Source: Deltaproteobacteria bacterium (GTDB lineage: Bacteria; Desulfobacterota; Binatia; UBA9968; JAJDTQ01). From it: DNA of 56,763 nt. The stretch lies in contig JAPPNE010000038.1 of assembly GCA_028818775.1 (NCBI GenBank), forward strand, positions 1 to 56,763, read 5' to 3'. The notes under the pieces were generated by a model. That model was not told the DNA's origin. It did not search any database and worked only from the letters and a program-made list of their open reading frames with translations. The position numbers and the translations under genes are program-made. Positions 1 through 8,481 of the stretch are shown piece after piece; position 1 is the first letter of the stretch; each line of letters starts with the position of its first letter.

Positions 1-123
1 CCCCCCCCCCCCCCCCCCCCCCCTCCGCCCCCCTGCCTTGTTTTTTTTTTTTTTTTGGGGGGGCTCGGGGGGGGGGGGCGCCCGCGGCCCGCCCCCCCCC
101 CCCCCCCCCCCCACGACAATGGG
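1..123. other. Homopolymer tracts, probable contig-end artefact
   Basis: The first 123 bases are almost only runs of C, T and G: about 20 C, then 16 T, then long G and C runs. No gene, promoter or terminator can be read in it. Such sequence is typical of a low-quality contig end rather than of a real replicon end. The reading frames that cross it are not supported. Confidence 0.8.
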
Positions 124-129
124 GTTGGT

Positions 130-1230
130 CTATTTCTTGCGGGCCAGCAGCGCGGGGATGTACTCGTTCTTGAGCCAATCCCACCCCGGCGACGGCTGGA
201 GCAGGGTCTTGGTGACCTTGTCGGCGTCCGGACCCTTGATGTAGTCCAGCTTGAGCCCGAAGATCTTTTCCCACTCCTTCACGTAAGCCGGATCGGAGTA
301 CATCTTGTCGAAGGCGGCCCGGATGATCGCCACGCGGTCCGCCGGCGTGCCCGGAGGCACCACCAGCGTACGGTTCAGGGTGCGCAGGGTCGGACCGGTC
401 AGCTTGTACGCTTCCCAGGCCGCGCCCGAGGGAGCCTTGCCCTGCACCTGTTTGTAGACTTCCTCGAAGGTCGGAATGTCGGTGCCGGGAGAGCGGATGA
501 CCTTCCCGTCGGGAGTCAACACGCCACCCTGCCAGATGACGACGGCCACCCCTTCCTGGATGGAGGAATAGTACCGGCCCCCGCTGCCGAGCACGTGATG
601 GAGGCCTGTACCGCCGACGTAGGAAACCTCTCCCGACAGGAACGCCAGGGCCATCTGGGCCGTGCCGGGGTAGCCCACCGCGAAAGTGTAGCCCTTGATG
701 CCCAGCAGGTCGAGGCCGATGGCGTCATTCAGGAAGGACGACCCGGTGATGGAGCGCCCGGAAACCGCGATGGTCTTGGGATCGATCTTGGTCAGCTCGA
801 CCCCGGTCTTGACCTTGAGGAAGTCGCGGACGATGGCGGCGGAGGCGCCGCTGGTAGAGAAAATCGACGGCATCTTCGTCAGGTCGAAGTTGGGCTTGGG
901 CTCCTTCAGGACCGAACTGCTCAGGTGGGTGGTGCCCATGATGGACCAGGTGAGGCCGTCCTTCTTGGCCTTGTGGTGGACGTAAGCGCCGTGGATCAGG
1001 CCGGAGGCGCCCGGCATGTTGATCTTGACTACCTTCGTGGGCATGCCGGGAAGGTACTTGCCGATCCGTCGGGCGATGAGCCGGCCCTCGGTGTCGTGAC
1101 CGCCGCCCGGGGAATAGCCGGACAGGATCTGGATTCTCTTGCCTTCGGTGAAGGCCTGCGCGGAGCCGTGGACGAGAATCCCCAGCACCGCACAGGTCAC
1201 GAACAACAACGACAGTCTGCGTAGGGTCAT
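130..1230 (-). CDS. TctC-type tripartite tricarboxylate transporter substrate-binding protein (copy 1)
   Basis: A 366-residue periplasmic binding protein of the tripartite tricarboxylate transporter (TTT) family. It would capture a small carboxylate for the TctA-TctB membrane complex encoded upstream. A signal peptide is clear: positive RR at residues 4-5, a hydrophobic core, and an AQA cleavage site near residue 26. The mature N-terminus carries the family pattern GYSPGGGHD (about 37-45) followed by a PGASG loop, corresponding to the PGGGxD and RPGAGG regions of TctC. The start is preceded by GAGAAGGAG at good spacing. It lies 50 bp after the second binding-protein gene and is the last gene of the block. 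The ligand cannot be told from sequence. Confidence 0.85.
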   Translation of the reverse strand: MTLRRLSLLFVTCAVLGILVHGSAQAFTEGKRIQILSGYSPGGGHDTEGRLIARRIGKYLPGMPTKVVKINMPGASGLIHGAYVHHKAKKDGLTWSIMGTTHLSSSVLKEPKPNFDLTKMPSIFSTSGASAAIVRDFLKVKTGVELTKIDPKTIAVSGRSITGSSFLNDAIGLDLLGIKGYTFAVGYPGTAQMALAFLSGEVSYVGGTGLHHVLGSGGRYYSSIQEGVAVVIWQGGVLTPDGKVIRSPGTDIPTFEEVYKQVQGKAPSGAAWEAYKLTGPTLRTLNRTLVVPPGTPADRVAIIRAAFDKMYSDPAYVKEWEKIFGLKLDYIKGPDADKVTKTLLQPSPGWDWLKNEYIPALLARKK

Positions 1231-1280
1231 GGATTTCTCCTTCTCGCGCGGGATGCGTCGCCCCTCCGCTCAACCAACGC

Positions 1281-2366
1281 CTACTTGGCGGCGACAAACT
1301 TGCGGAGGTGGTCCTGCCACTCGGCGGGAGCCATGGTCTCGTCGCGGATCCGGCTCGCATCTTCAGGCGTCACGAGCACCGGCGCAAGCTTCTGGCCGAA
1401 GACCCGCTCCCAGTCCTTGACGAAGCCCGGATCCTTGGCCATCTTCCCGACCGCGTCGCGCAACTCCTTGACCTTGGCCGCGGCAATGCCCGGAGGCAGC
1501 ACCAGGGTACGGGTCAGATTCGAGATGCCCAGACCGATGGCGCGCCACGCTTCCCAATCGGGCCCCGAGGGCTCCTTCTTGTGGACCGCCTTGAACACTT
1601 CATACAGCGTGGGGACATCTCCCTTTACCGTGGCGGACCGCGCGATGGTCCCGTCGCCCTTGAGGATACCGCTCTGGTACATGGGGAACACCAAGCCACG
1701 TTTGTGCAGGTCCACAAAGGCGCCGCCGCCCACCAGATGCGCGTCGCTGGCCACGAAGTAGCTCACCTCGCTCCGTTCCATGGCGGCCCGGATGGGTGAG
1801 GTACCCCCATAGGCGCACACCGCTGTGTACTTCTCGACGCCCAGGAGGCGCAGGGCCAACTGGCCGCGCAGGCACGAGGAACCCTGCTTGGAGCGGCCGG
1901 CCACCGCGATCTTCGAGCGGTCGACCTTGGTCAACAGATCGTTGGCGTTCCTGGCCCCGAGAAAGTCCCGCGTCAGATGAACCTGGATGCCGGCAACGGA
2001 CCAGATGATCGGCATCTTCAGAAGGTCGTACTTGACCATCTCCGGCGGCGCGAGCACGGCCTGGAGCCCGTGGCTGCTGCCGAAAAGGCCGATGGTCCTC
2101 CCGTCGGGCTTCGCCCGGTTGTACACGTAGGAGGACATGATCATGCCTCCGGCCCCGGGCATGTTCTGGACGATGACTTTGGGGTTTCCGTCAAGGTACT
2201 TCCCCAGGTAGCGCGCCATGACCCGCGCCTCGATGTCGTGGCCGCCGCCGGGCGGGTAACCGATCAGGATGGTAATCGTCTGAGCTGACGCCGCGGTCGT
2301 CGTCAACCCGGCGAAGAGCAATAGGAAAAACACGGTGCACCAACTCTTTGCTCTCGATCTCGTCAT
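1281..2366 (-). CDS. TctC-type tripartite tricarboxylate transporter substrate-binding protein (copy 2)
   Basis: A 361-residue TctC-like protein, divergent from the copy just downstream. Start at 2366 is chosen because GAGAGGTG lies upstream and the product then begins with MTRSRAKSW and a typical signal peptide ending ASA-Q near residue 29. A longer frame exists upstream but adds 39 residues of non-signal sequence. The mature N-terminus has GYPPGGGHD and NMPGAGG, the ligand-loop patterns of the family. Two binding proteins beside one membrane pair suggest either two ligands or a recent duplication with divergence. The 223 bp upstream hold only a GC-rich hairpin. Confidence 0.85.
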   Translation of the reverse strand: MTRSRAKSWCTVFFLLLFAGLTTTAASAQTITILIGYPPGGGHDIEARVMARYLGKYLDGNPKVIVQNMPGAGGMIMSSYVYNRAKPDGRTIGLFGSSHGLQAVLAPPEMVKYDLLKMPIIWSVAGIQVHLTRDFLGARNANDLLTKVDRSKIAVAGRSKQGSSCLRGQLALRLLGVEKYTAVCAYGGTSPIRAAMERSEVSYFVASDAHLVGGGAFVDLHKRGLVFPMYQSGILKGDGTIARSATVKGDVPTLYEVFKAVHKKEPSGPDWEAWRAIGLGISNLTRTLVLPPGIAAAKVKELRDAVGKMAKDPGFVKDWERVFGQKLAPVLVTPEDASRIRDETMAPAEWQDHLRKFVAAK

Positions 2367-2589
2367 GATTCGTTCACCTCTCAACTGATGGAGCCATTCG
2401 TTCGGGCAAAGCCGACCCCGCCGCGTTCCGCTACGCACGGAAACGCGGCACCAAACGCAAACGGGCCGAGGACTCCAGTACAACCGGGTTCCTCAGCCCG
2501 TCTGTCCTTGACGGCCGCCCCTTCCGGAACCGGCCTGCATCGGGAGTGTCCCCGGCGCGGAAACCGGGGGCGCTCCGTCCGCACGAAAC
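2367..2589. other. Intergenic spacer with GC-rich hairpin
   Basis: This 223-bp gap separates the small secreted-protein gene from the upstream TctC gene. At 2421-2448 an imperfect inverted repeat (CCGCGTTCCG against CGGAAACGCGG) could form a hairpin in the minus-strand transcript. There is no T-run after it, so it is more likely a processing or stability element than an intrinsic terminator. Reading frames inside the gap have no ribosome binding site or recognisable product. Confidence 0.4.
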
Positions 2590-2988
2590 CTATTTCTTGG
2601 CTGCCGGTATCGTCAGCTTCGCGGTGGCCAGGGTTTTCCCGTCACCGTCCACCAGCATGACCTCGTGGTCGCCAGGCTTCAGCAGGCGCTTGATGGTCCG
2701 ACCCCGGATACCCCAAGTCGTCGAGACCATGCCCTTGTCGTCGGCCTTCTCAACGGCGGGCTTCACCAGGAAGCTCACGTCCGAAAGGACGCCGCCCATC
2801 ATCGTCCGGATCCCCACCTCTTGGCCCGCCTTCAGACCCTCAGCGGAGATCTTGACCTGCAGCCGGCCCTTCTTCGTACCACCCACGTCCACCATCAGCT
2901 TGGGGCCCATTGCCATGGCAACGGTCGACAACAGGAACAACGCACCCAAGACCGTGGCCAACCCTACTAACCTTTTCTTCGCAACCAT
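2590..2988 (-). CDS. Small secreted protein of unknown function
   Basis: A 132-residue protein I do not recognise. It has a signal peptide (MVAKKR, hydrophobic core, AMA cleavage near residue 26). The mature part of about 105 residues looks beta-rich, with repeated short strands and glycine turns, and ends KLTIPAAKK; it could be a small Ig-like or beta-sandwich domain. The start has a near-perfect Shine-Dalgarno (AGGGAGGT) 5-6 bases upstream and a strong sigma70 promoter at 3035-3064, so it is probably well expressed. It lies between tctB and the two tctC genes in the same direction. A periplasmic accessory role for the transporter is only inference from position. Confidence 0.7.
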   Translation of the reverse strand: MVAKKRLVGLATVLGALFLLSTVAMAMGPKLMVDVGGTKKGRLQVKISAEGLKAGQEVGIRTMMGGVLSDVSFLVKPAVEKADDKGMVSTTWGIRGRTIKRLLKPGDHEVMLVDGDGKTLATAKLTIPAAKK

Positions 2989-3034
2989 ATGCTACCTCCC
3001 TTTGGTTATTTGCTCCGCTGATCCAGACGGCCCA

Positions 3035-3064
3035 TTTATACGTAAACCCTGCGGCAAATGTCAA
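3035..3064 (-). promoter_or_regulatory. Sigma70-like promoter for the secreted-protein/tctC block
   Basis: On the minus strand TTGACA (3064-3059) and TATAAA (3040-3035) are separated by 18 bp. The predicted start lies about 40 bases before the ATG at 2988. This would transcribe the small secreted protein, and perhaps both binding proteins, independently of tctAB. Confidence 0.65.
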
Positions 3065-3096
3065 GAGTCCCCCCCACCGAACTTTGACCTCCTATA

Positions 3097-3633
3097 TCAG
3101 ATGGGCACCATGCTCGACAAGTACCGCTCCACCAGTCCCAGAATGAAGGCCTGAGGGGCATCGATCAAGCCCGGAGGCCAGGGGATGTGCAGCACCATCT
3201 CGAACACCCCGATCATGAACACCATCATGACCACCATGTAGGTGACGGCCACCTTCCAGGACTCGCCCGCCTGAAGGCGCAGGTAGAGGAGCAGGAAGAG
3301 CGGCACGCTCAGGATGAAGCCGATGATCCAGATGCAGGCGTAAAGGCCGAAGATCCACGAGAAGATGTTGACGGCGCGCTGGATCACCACGGACACCGGC
3401 ACGCTGCGGTCCACCGGCAGGTCCATCACACCGGCCAGGTCCTCATCCTCGTTCCTGTTGCGGAAGAGGTCCATGCCGAGCTGCAGGAAGCACAGCAGCA
3501 TGGTGGGGATGCCGATGCTCCAAGGGAACAGCCGTGCCTGGAACTGCCACTGCTTGGCGGTCATCACCAGACCCACCATCAGGATGAGGATGAGGACGGT
3601 GAACAGCGCGCCCGGGTTGGCCTTAAGCTTCAT
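3097..3633 (-). CDS. tctB: TctB-family small membrane subunit of TTT transporter
   Basis: A 178-residue inner-membrane protein with about four transmembrane helices (near 10-27, 37-52, 88-108 and 112-160 in two closely spaced segments). Its size and topology are those of the poorly conserved TctB subunit. Its start overlaps the end of tctA by 11 bp, which shows translational coupling and supports the call more strongly than the sequence does. TctB partners TctA in the cation-coupled uptake of carboxylates delivered by a TctC protein. Two long acidic and charged stretches (RNRNEDEDLAG, about 59-69) lie in a predicted cytoplasmic loop. Confidence 0.8.
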   Translation of the reverse strand: MKLKANPGALFTVLILILMVGLVMTAKQWQFQARLFPWSIGIPTMLLCFLQLGMDLFRNRNEDEDLAGVMDLPVDRSVPVSVVIQRAVNIFSWIFGLYACIWIIGFILSVPLFLLLYLRLQAGESWKVAVTYMVVMMVFMIGVFEMVLHIPWPPGLIDAPQAFILGLVERYLSSMVPI

Positions 3634-5152
3634 CGGTATCCCCGCTCTCGTGGTCCACCCGCGTATCCCGCTCCTGCTGCAGCTCGCGCTGCTTGCGCGC
3701 GTTGCGCACGCCGTAATACAGGCTGACGACGATGAGCACCGCCACGATCATCACGATGGGACGGGCCATCCACGCGGCGCCGTAACGGCTGACGGAGATG
3801 AAGAGGTAGTTCTCGATGATGCCGCTCAGCACAAGCCCGAGGATCAGCGGCGGCCGCGGCCAGCCGAACCGCTTCATGAGCCAGCCCAGCAGCGAGAAGA
3901 ACAGGAGCGACCAGAGATCGCCGTAGTGCCGAGTGGCCTGGAACGACGCCAGGAAGACGATCACCACCACCAGCGGGGTCAGCAGGTTGATCCGCACCAT
4001 GGCGATCTTCGCCAGCGTATTGGTCAACAGCATGCACAGGATCGTGCCGAAGATGTTGGCCACGGCCAGGCTCCAGATCATCGTGTAGGTGACCGCCAGG
4101 TCCTTGGTGAGCATGGCCGAGCCGGGCGTCAGTCCCTGGATGGTCATGGCGCCGAGCAGCAGCGCCATGGACGCGCTGCCGGGCACGCCGAAGGCGATGG
4201 TGGGGATCAGCGCCCCGCCCTCCTTGGCGTTGTTGGCGGCCTCCGGCGCCAGCACGCCGCGCACGTCGCCGGTGCCGAAGGTCTCGTTGGCGCCCTTCTC
4301 CGTCTGGATGGCGTGGCCGTAGGCGAACCAGTCCACCACCGACGCGCCCAGCCCCGGAATGGCGCCGACGAACACCCCCACCACGCCGCAACGCAACACC
4401 AGGAACCAGTTGCGGAAGGTGTCGCGAATCCCCGAGAGCACCCCTACGAGCCGCTCCTTGGGCACGTCCGCGATGCGTGTCCCCCGGATGGTGAGATCGA
4501 CGATCTCGGGGATGGCGAAGATGCCCAGGGCCACCGGGACCAGCGGCACGCCGTCCCACAGATAGAGCTGCCCGAAGACCCAACGGAGCACGCCGGTCTG
4601 CGGGTCCATCCCGACCATGCCGACGCACAAGCCCAGGGCGCCGGCGATGAGCCCTTTCACGGGCGCGTTGCCGCTCAGCACCGCCACCATGGAGATGCCC
4701 AGGAAGCCCAGCATGAAGAACTCGGGGGAGCCGAACGCCAGCACGATGGGGCGCAGCACCGGGATCGACAGCGCCAGCACCAGCGAGCCGAACACGCCGC
4801 CGATCAGCGACGCCATGTAGGCGCCGCCGAAGGCGCGCCCGGCTTCGCCCTTCTTGGCCATGGGATGGCCGTCGAGGATGGTGGCCTGGGACGCCGACGT
4901 GCCGGGGACGCCGAAGAGAACCGAGGGGATGGTGTCCGAGGTGCTCGTCACCGAGATCAGGCCGATCATGATGGCGAAGGCCTCGAAGGAGTCCATGTCG
5001 AACGTGAAGGGCAGCAGGATGGCAAGGCCCACGAGACCACCGAGCCCGGGTATGGCGCCCAGGGCGAGCCCCATGAACACCCCGATGAACAGATACCCCA
5101 GCCGGGTCGGAACCAGGAGGTTCTCAAATGCCACGACGGCAGCTTCCCACAT
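3623..5152 (-). CDS. tctA: TctA-family large membrane subunit of TTT transporter
   Basis: A 509-residue polytopic inner-membrane protein of the TctA family, the translocating subunit of a tripartite tricarboxylate transporter. The N-terminal GALPGLGG-like segment reads GAIPGLGGLVGLAILLPFTF (about 32-51) and is repeated in the second half as GAIPGLGASVVDW (about 264-276), the internal duplication typical of the family. Length is normal (about 500). A Shine-Dalgarno AAGGGAG precedes the ATG and a strong promoter lies 36 bp further upstream. It is the first gene of the TTT block. Confidence 0.92.
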   Translation of the reverse strand: MWEAAVVAFENLLVPTRLGYLFIGVFMGLALGAIPGLGGLVGLAILLPFTFDMDSFEAFAIMIGLISVTSTSDTIPSVLFGVPGTSASQATILDGHPMAKKGEAGRAFGGAYMASLIGGVFGSLVLALSIPVLRPIVLAFGSPEFFMLGFLGISMVAVLSGNAPVKGLIAGALGLCVGMVGMDPQTGVLRWVFGQLYLWDGVPLVPVALGIFAIPEIVDLTIRGTRIADVPKERLVGVLSGIRDTFRNWFLVLRCGVVGVFVGAIPGLGASVVDWFAYGHAIQTEKGANETFGTGDVRGVLAPEAANNAKEGGALIPTIAFGVPGSASMALLLGAMTIQGLTPGSAMLTKDLAVTYTMIWSLAVANIFGTILCMLLTNTLAKIAMVRINLLTPLVVVIVFLASFQATRHYGDLWSLLFFSLLGWLMKRFGWPRPPLILGLVLSGIIENYLFISVSRYGAAWMARPIVMIVAVLIVVSLYYGVRNARKQRELQQERDTRVDHESGDTDEA

Positions 5153-5187
5153 AGAAACTCCCTTCTGCCCCCTACGAAATCCACAGG

Positions 5188-5216
5188 GATATATCTAGGT
5201 CCGGGAGGGCTGTCAA
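5188..5216 (-). promoter_or_regulatory. Sigma70-like promoter for tctA-tctB
   Basis: On the minus strand TTGACA (5216-5211) and TATATC (5193-5188) are spaced by 17 bp. The predicted transcript would have a leader of about 30 bases before the tctA ATG at 5152. Confidence 0.65.
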
Positions 5217-5263
5217 GGCTGTGGCGGAGCAACGCAGGATCACTAGGCGCCCGGACGCACCCG

Positions 5264-5292
5264 TTGCGGGATCGAAAGAAACCGACTAATCT
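5264..5292 (+). promoter_or_regulatory. Sigma70-like promoter for the LLM oxidoreductase gene
   Basis: On the plus strand TTGCGG (5264-5269) and TAATCT (5287-5292) are spaced by 17 bp, with a predicted leader of about 37 bases before the ATG at 5336. It lies back to back with the tctA promoter, so one regulator could act on both. Confidence 0.5.
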
Positions 5293-5335
5293 CCCGTAGC
5301 CGCAACGCGACACAACCCCGGAAAGGAACGTCACC

Positions 5336-6244
5336 ATGGGAAACATCGGCATGTGCTTCGTCAACCCGGCTCCGCATATCGACGCCGGATTCGTCCCCGC
5401 CATGGCGCGGAAGTGCGACGAGGGCGGTTTGCACTCGTTCTGGACCATCGACCGCATCGCCTACGACAACCTGGAACCCTTGACCGTGCTCGCGGCCGCG
5501 GCTGGCGCTACGCAACGTGTCCGCCTGGGCACCTCGGTGCTGCTGTCGGCGCTGCGCCATCCCGCGCTCCTGGCCAAGACGGTGGCCACCCTCGACTTCC
5601 TGTCCCAGGGCCGCGTGACGCTGGGCATCGGTTTCGGCAGCCGCGAGAACGACTTCACCTCGGTGGAGGTGCCGTGGGAGCACCGCGGAAGCCGGGCGGA
5701 GGAGTCCCTCAAGCTCATGAAGCGCCTGTGGACCGAGGAGGTGGTGGAGCACCACGGCCGGTACTTCGACCTCCACAGCACGCACTTCGGCCCCGAGACC
5801 GTGCAGTCGCCCCATCCCCCCGTGTGGATGGGGGGCGGTGCCGAGTCCGTCCTGAAGCGCGTGGGCCGGTACGCCGACGGCTATATCTGCGGCAGCAACG
5901 CGGTGCACAACTTCGACGCGGTGTGGGAGAAGATCAGCGGGCACGCCCGCGCCGCCGGCCGGAACCCGGACGACATCGAGAAGGCCGGGCTCACCTTCAT
6001 CGCCATCGACGACGACAAGAGCAAGGCGGTGGAGGCGTGCGAGAACTACCTCATCCGCTACTACGGCAAGGTGCGCATGGACGTGGAGAAGTACATGCTG
6101 GTGGGTAGCGCCGGCGCCTGCGCCGACGGCATCAACCGCATCTTCGCCGGCGGCCTGCAGACCCTGATCATCGGCCTCGCCATCTCCGACCTGACGCAAC
6201 TGGACACTTTCGTGGAGAAGGTAATGCCGCAGGTGGAGGGCTAA
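5336..6244 (+). CDS. LLM-class flavin- or F420-dependent oxidoreductase
   Basis: A 302-residue protein of the luciferase-like monooxygenase (bacterial luciferase, TIM-barrel) superfamily. Family patterns are clear: LGTSVLLSALRHPALLAKTV (about 64-83), then the LSQGRVTLGIGFG segment (about 89-101), and PPVWMGGG (about 161-168). It could bind FMN or F420; the sequence does not decide, and the substrate is unknown. The ATG is preceded by GGAAAGGA. The gene is monocistronic and divergent from the tctA block; its end is only 4 bp from the end of convergent leuD. A catabolic partnership with the carboxylate transporter is inference from position. Confidence 0.85.
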   Translation: MGNIGMCFVNPAPHIDAGFVPAMARKCDEGGLHSFWTIDRIAYDNLEPLTVLAAAAGATQRVRLGTSVLLSALRHPALLAKTVATLDFLSQGRVTLGIGFGSRENDFTSVEVPWEHRGSRAEESLKLMKRLWTEEVVEHHGRYFDLHSTHFGPETVQSPHPPVWMGGGAESVLKRVGRYADGYICGSNAVHNFDAVWEKISGHARAAGRNPDDIEKAGLTFIAIDDDKSKAVEACENYLIRYYGKVRMDVEKYMLVGSAGACADGINRIFAGGLQTLIIGLAISDLTQLDTFVEKVMPQVEG

Positions 6245-6248
6245 CCGC

Positions 6249-6869
6249 CTACAGCGGCGCCGGGCCCTCGAAGTCGCCGATGTAGGGCAGCTTGTCGGCC
6301 GTCTGCGCCACCTCGTCCATGTTGCCGAGCAGCAGCGCCGTGGAGTCCCACGTCCCCGTGGTGAGGGCGTTGCGGTGGCCGTCGCTGATGTCGATGTCGA
6401 TGTCGCCGCCGTCCGGCAGGCGCACCTTGCGGGCTTCGAGATCCACCGTCAGCTCCGCCGTGGGGTCGCTCTCCACCAGCGCCATGAGCCTGCCGACGTC
6501 CTCGGACGACGCCATCACCGTAGGCATGCCCAGCAGCACGCTGCTGCCGGCGAAGATGGGGCCGAAGGATTCGCCGATGATGGCGCGGATGCCCCACCGG
6601 TACAGTGCCTGGGGCGCGTGCTCCCGCGACGACCCGCAGCCGAAGTTGCGGTTCACCACCAGCACCTCGGCGCCCTGGAAGCGCTCTTCGTTGAACGGGT
6701 GGTCGACGAGGTTGCCGCCGGCGTCGTGGCGCTCGTCGAAGAACGGGTACTCGCCCATCCGGTTGAAGGTGATTTCCTTGAGGTAGCGGGCCGGGACGAT
6801 GCGGTCGGTGTCGATGTCGTGGCCCCGCACCACCACGGCCCTGCCGCCTACCTGCTTGATCTCGTTCAT
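6249..6869 (-). CDS. leuD: 3-isopropylmalate dehydratase small subunit
   Basis: A 206-residue LeuD, the swivelling domain of the isomerase that converts 2-isopropylmalate to 3-isopropylmalate in leucine synthesis. The signature RNFGCGSSREHAPQAL (about 74-89) is intact, as is the N-terminal DIDTDRIVPARYLK segment (about 18-31). Length is normal for the bacterial form. It starts 19 bp downstream of leuC and is the last gene of this cluster. It works as a heterodimer with LeuC, which carries the iron-sulfur cluster. Confidence 0.96.
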   Translation of the reverse strand: MNEIKQVGGRAVVVRGHDIDTDRIVPARYLKEITFNRMGEYPFFDERHDAGGNLVDHPFNEERFQGAEVLVVNRNFGCGSSREHAPQALYRWGIRAIIGESFGPIFAGSSVLLGMPTVMASSEDVGRLMALVESDPTAELTVDLEARKVRLPDGGDIDIDISDGHRNALTTGTWDSTALLLGNMDEVAQTADKLPYIGDFEGPAPL

Positions 6870-6888
6870 GACGACCTCGTTCCGTTGA

Positions 6889-8286
6889 TCAGTTGTACTG
6901 GCGCACGTCCACGACCTTGCCGTTCAAGGCGGCGGCGGCCACCATGGCGGGGCTCATCAGCAGGGTGCGCCCTTCCGGGCTCCCCTGGCGGCCGATGAAG
7001 TTGCGGTTGGACGAGGAGGCGCACACCTCCCGGCCGTTGAGCTTGTCCGGGTTCATGGCCAGGCACATGGAACAGCCGGCCTCGCGCCACTGGAAGCCCG
7101 CTTCGGTGAAGACCCGGTCGAGGCCGGCGGCCTCGGCCTGTTTCTTGACGTCGGCGGAGCCCGGCACCACCAGGGCCTTGACCCCGTCGGCCACCCTCCG
7201 CCCCTCGGCCACCCGCGCCGCGGCGATGAGGTCCGAGAGCCGCGAATTGGTGCACGAACCGATGAACGCCACGTCGATGGGAGTCCCGAGTATGGGCGCG
7301 CCCGGCTCCCAACCCATGTGCGTGTAGGCCTTCTCCACGCTCTTGGGGTCGGTCAATTCCTCGGGGCGCGGCAGGTTCTCCAGCACGCCCACCGCCTGGC
7401 CGGGATTGATGCCCCAGGTGACCGTGGGCTCGATGGCGGAGCCGTCGATGTCCACGACGTCGTCGTAGGTCGCGTCCGGGTCCGACGCCATGGAGCGCCA
7501 GTAGGCCACCGCGCGGTCGTACGCCTCGCCCTTGGGCGCGAACGGCCGGCCCATGACGTAATCGTAAGTGGTCTGATCGGGGTTCACGTAACCCACGAGC
7601 GCGCCGCCCTCGATGCTCATGTTGCACACGGTCATGCGCTCGTCCATGTTCATGCGGTCGAGCACTTCGCCCGCGTACTCGTACGCGTAGCCCTTGCCGC
7701 CGCCGACGCCGAGCTGCCGGATGATGGTGAGGATCACGTCCTTGGCGTGCACACCCAGGGGAAGCTTGCCGTTGACGTTGATGCGCCGCACCTTGAGCCG
7801 GTCCATGGCCAAGGTCTGCGTGGCGAGCACGTCCCGCACCTGGCTGGTGCCGATGCCGAAGGCCAGCGTGCCGAAGGCGCCGTGGGTGCTCGTGTGGCTG
7901 TCGCCGCACGCCAGCGTCATCCCCGGCTGGGTGAGGCCCAACTGCGGGCCGATGACGTGGACGATGCCCTGGCGGTCGCTGTCGAGACCGTAGAACTCGA
8001 TGCCGAAGTCCCGGACGTTCCTTTCCAGCGCGGCCGTCATCGCCTCGGCCTGTTCGTCTGCAAAGGGCCGGACGCGCATGTCCGTGGGGACCACGTGATC
8101 GATGGTGGAGAAGGTGCGCTCGGGGTAGGCGATGGGAAGGCCGCGCTCCCGCAGCATGTCGAAAGCCTGCGGCGTGGTGACCTCGTGGACCAGGTGCAGG
8201 CCGATGAAGAGCTGGGTCTGCCCGGTGGGGAGCGTGGTCACCGCGTGGGAGTCCCAGACCTTGTCATAGAGTGTACGTTCGGACAT
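6889..8286 (-). CDS. leuC: 3-isopropylmalate dehydratase large subunit
   Basis: A 465-residue LeuC. The three cysteines that hold the 4Fe-4S cluster are seen in [10 protein letters not shown] and in [10 protein letters not shown]. The N-terminus [14 protein letters not shown] and the motif [19 protein letters not shown] are typical of the bacterial two-subunit enzyme. The ATG at 8286 is preceded by AAAGGAG; another ATG 8 bases upstream is out of frame. Together with leuD it has its own promoter (8313-8341), so it need not be co-transcribed with leuA-leuB 3 kb upstream, from which it is split by asd, truA and repeats. Confidence 0.96.
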   Translation of the reverse strand: MSERTLYDKVWDSHAVTTLPTGQTQLFIGLHLVHEVTTPQAFDMLRERGLPIAYPERTFSTIDHVVPTDMRVRPFADEQAEAMTAALERNVRDFGIEFYGLDSDRQGIVHVIGPQLGLTQPGMTLACGDSHTSTHGAFGTLAFGIGTSQVRDVLATQTLAMDRLKVRRINVNGKLPLGVHAKDVILTIIRQLGVGGGKGYAYEYAGEVLDRMNMDERMTVCNMSIEGGALVGYVNPDQTTYDYVMGRPFAPKGEAYDRAVAYWRSMASDPDATYDDVVDIDGSAIEPTVTWGINPGQAVGVLENLPRPEELTDPKSVEKAYTHMGWEPGAPILGTPIDVAFIGSCTNSRLSDLIAAARVAEGRRVADGVKALVVPGSADVKKQAEAAGLDRVFTEAGFQWREAGCSMCLAMNPDKLNGREVCASSSNRNFIGRQGSPEGRTLLMSPAMVAAAALNGKVVDVRQYN

Positions 8287-8312
8287 GGATTCATGTTCTC
8301 CTTTGGCGGGAA

Positions 8313-8341
8313 TTTATAGCCAGCGGCCGGTGCCAATTCAA
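8313..8341 (-). promoter_or_regulatory. Sigma70-like promoter for leuC-leuD
   Basis: On the minus strand TTGAAT (8341-8336) and TATAAA (8318-8313) are spaced by exactly 17 bp, giving a leader of about 20 bases. The -35 box abuts the first base of the 43-bp inverted repeat at 8342, so the repeat forms the upstream boundary of the promoter. Confidence 0.65.
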
Positions 8342-8454
8342 GCGTCCTTCGACTTCGCTTCGCTACGCTCAGGACGAACGGTGTCATGGATTACAGCACC
8401 GATGGAGCCCAACACCGTTCGTCCTGAGCGTAGCGAAGCGAAGTCGAAGGACGC
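8342..8454. repeat. Perfect 43-bp inverted repeat (GTCCTTCGACTTCGC family, copy A)
   Basis: The arms 8342-8384 and 8412-8454 are exact reverse complements over 43 bp with a 27-bp centre. The arm contains the motifs GTCCTTCGACTTCGC and CTCAGGACGAACGG, which recur at 10513-10633 and at 56681-56763. It lies between truA and leuC, and in RNA would form a very stable hairpin. No coding sequence is seen in it. Confidence 0.95.
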
Positions 8455-8481
8455 CATCCGGCACCGGTTCACCGCAGATGC

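Noticed and set aside
1-123. Telomere-like or origin sequence
   Set aside because: Pure homopolymers without repeat units, DnaA boxes or AT-rich elements.
3365-5299. A plus-strand frame of 644 codons opposite tctA/tctB
   Set aside because: Antisense shadow of membrane-protein genes, rich in His, Glu and Gln, without motifs.
8342-8454. CRISPR array or phage attachment site at the palindromic repeats
   Set aside because: Only inverted pairs are seen, no regularly spaced direct repeats with spacers, and no cas or integrase gene.
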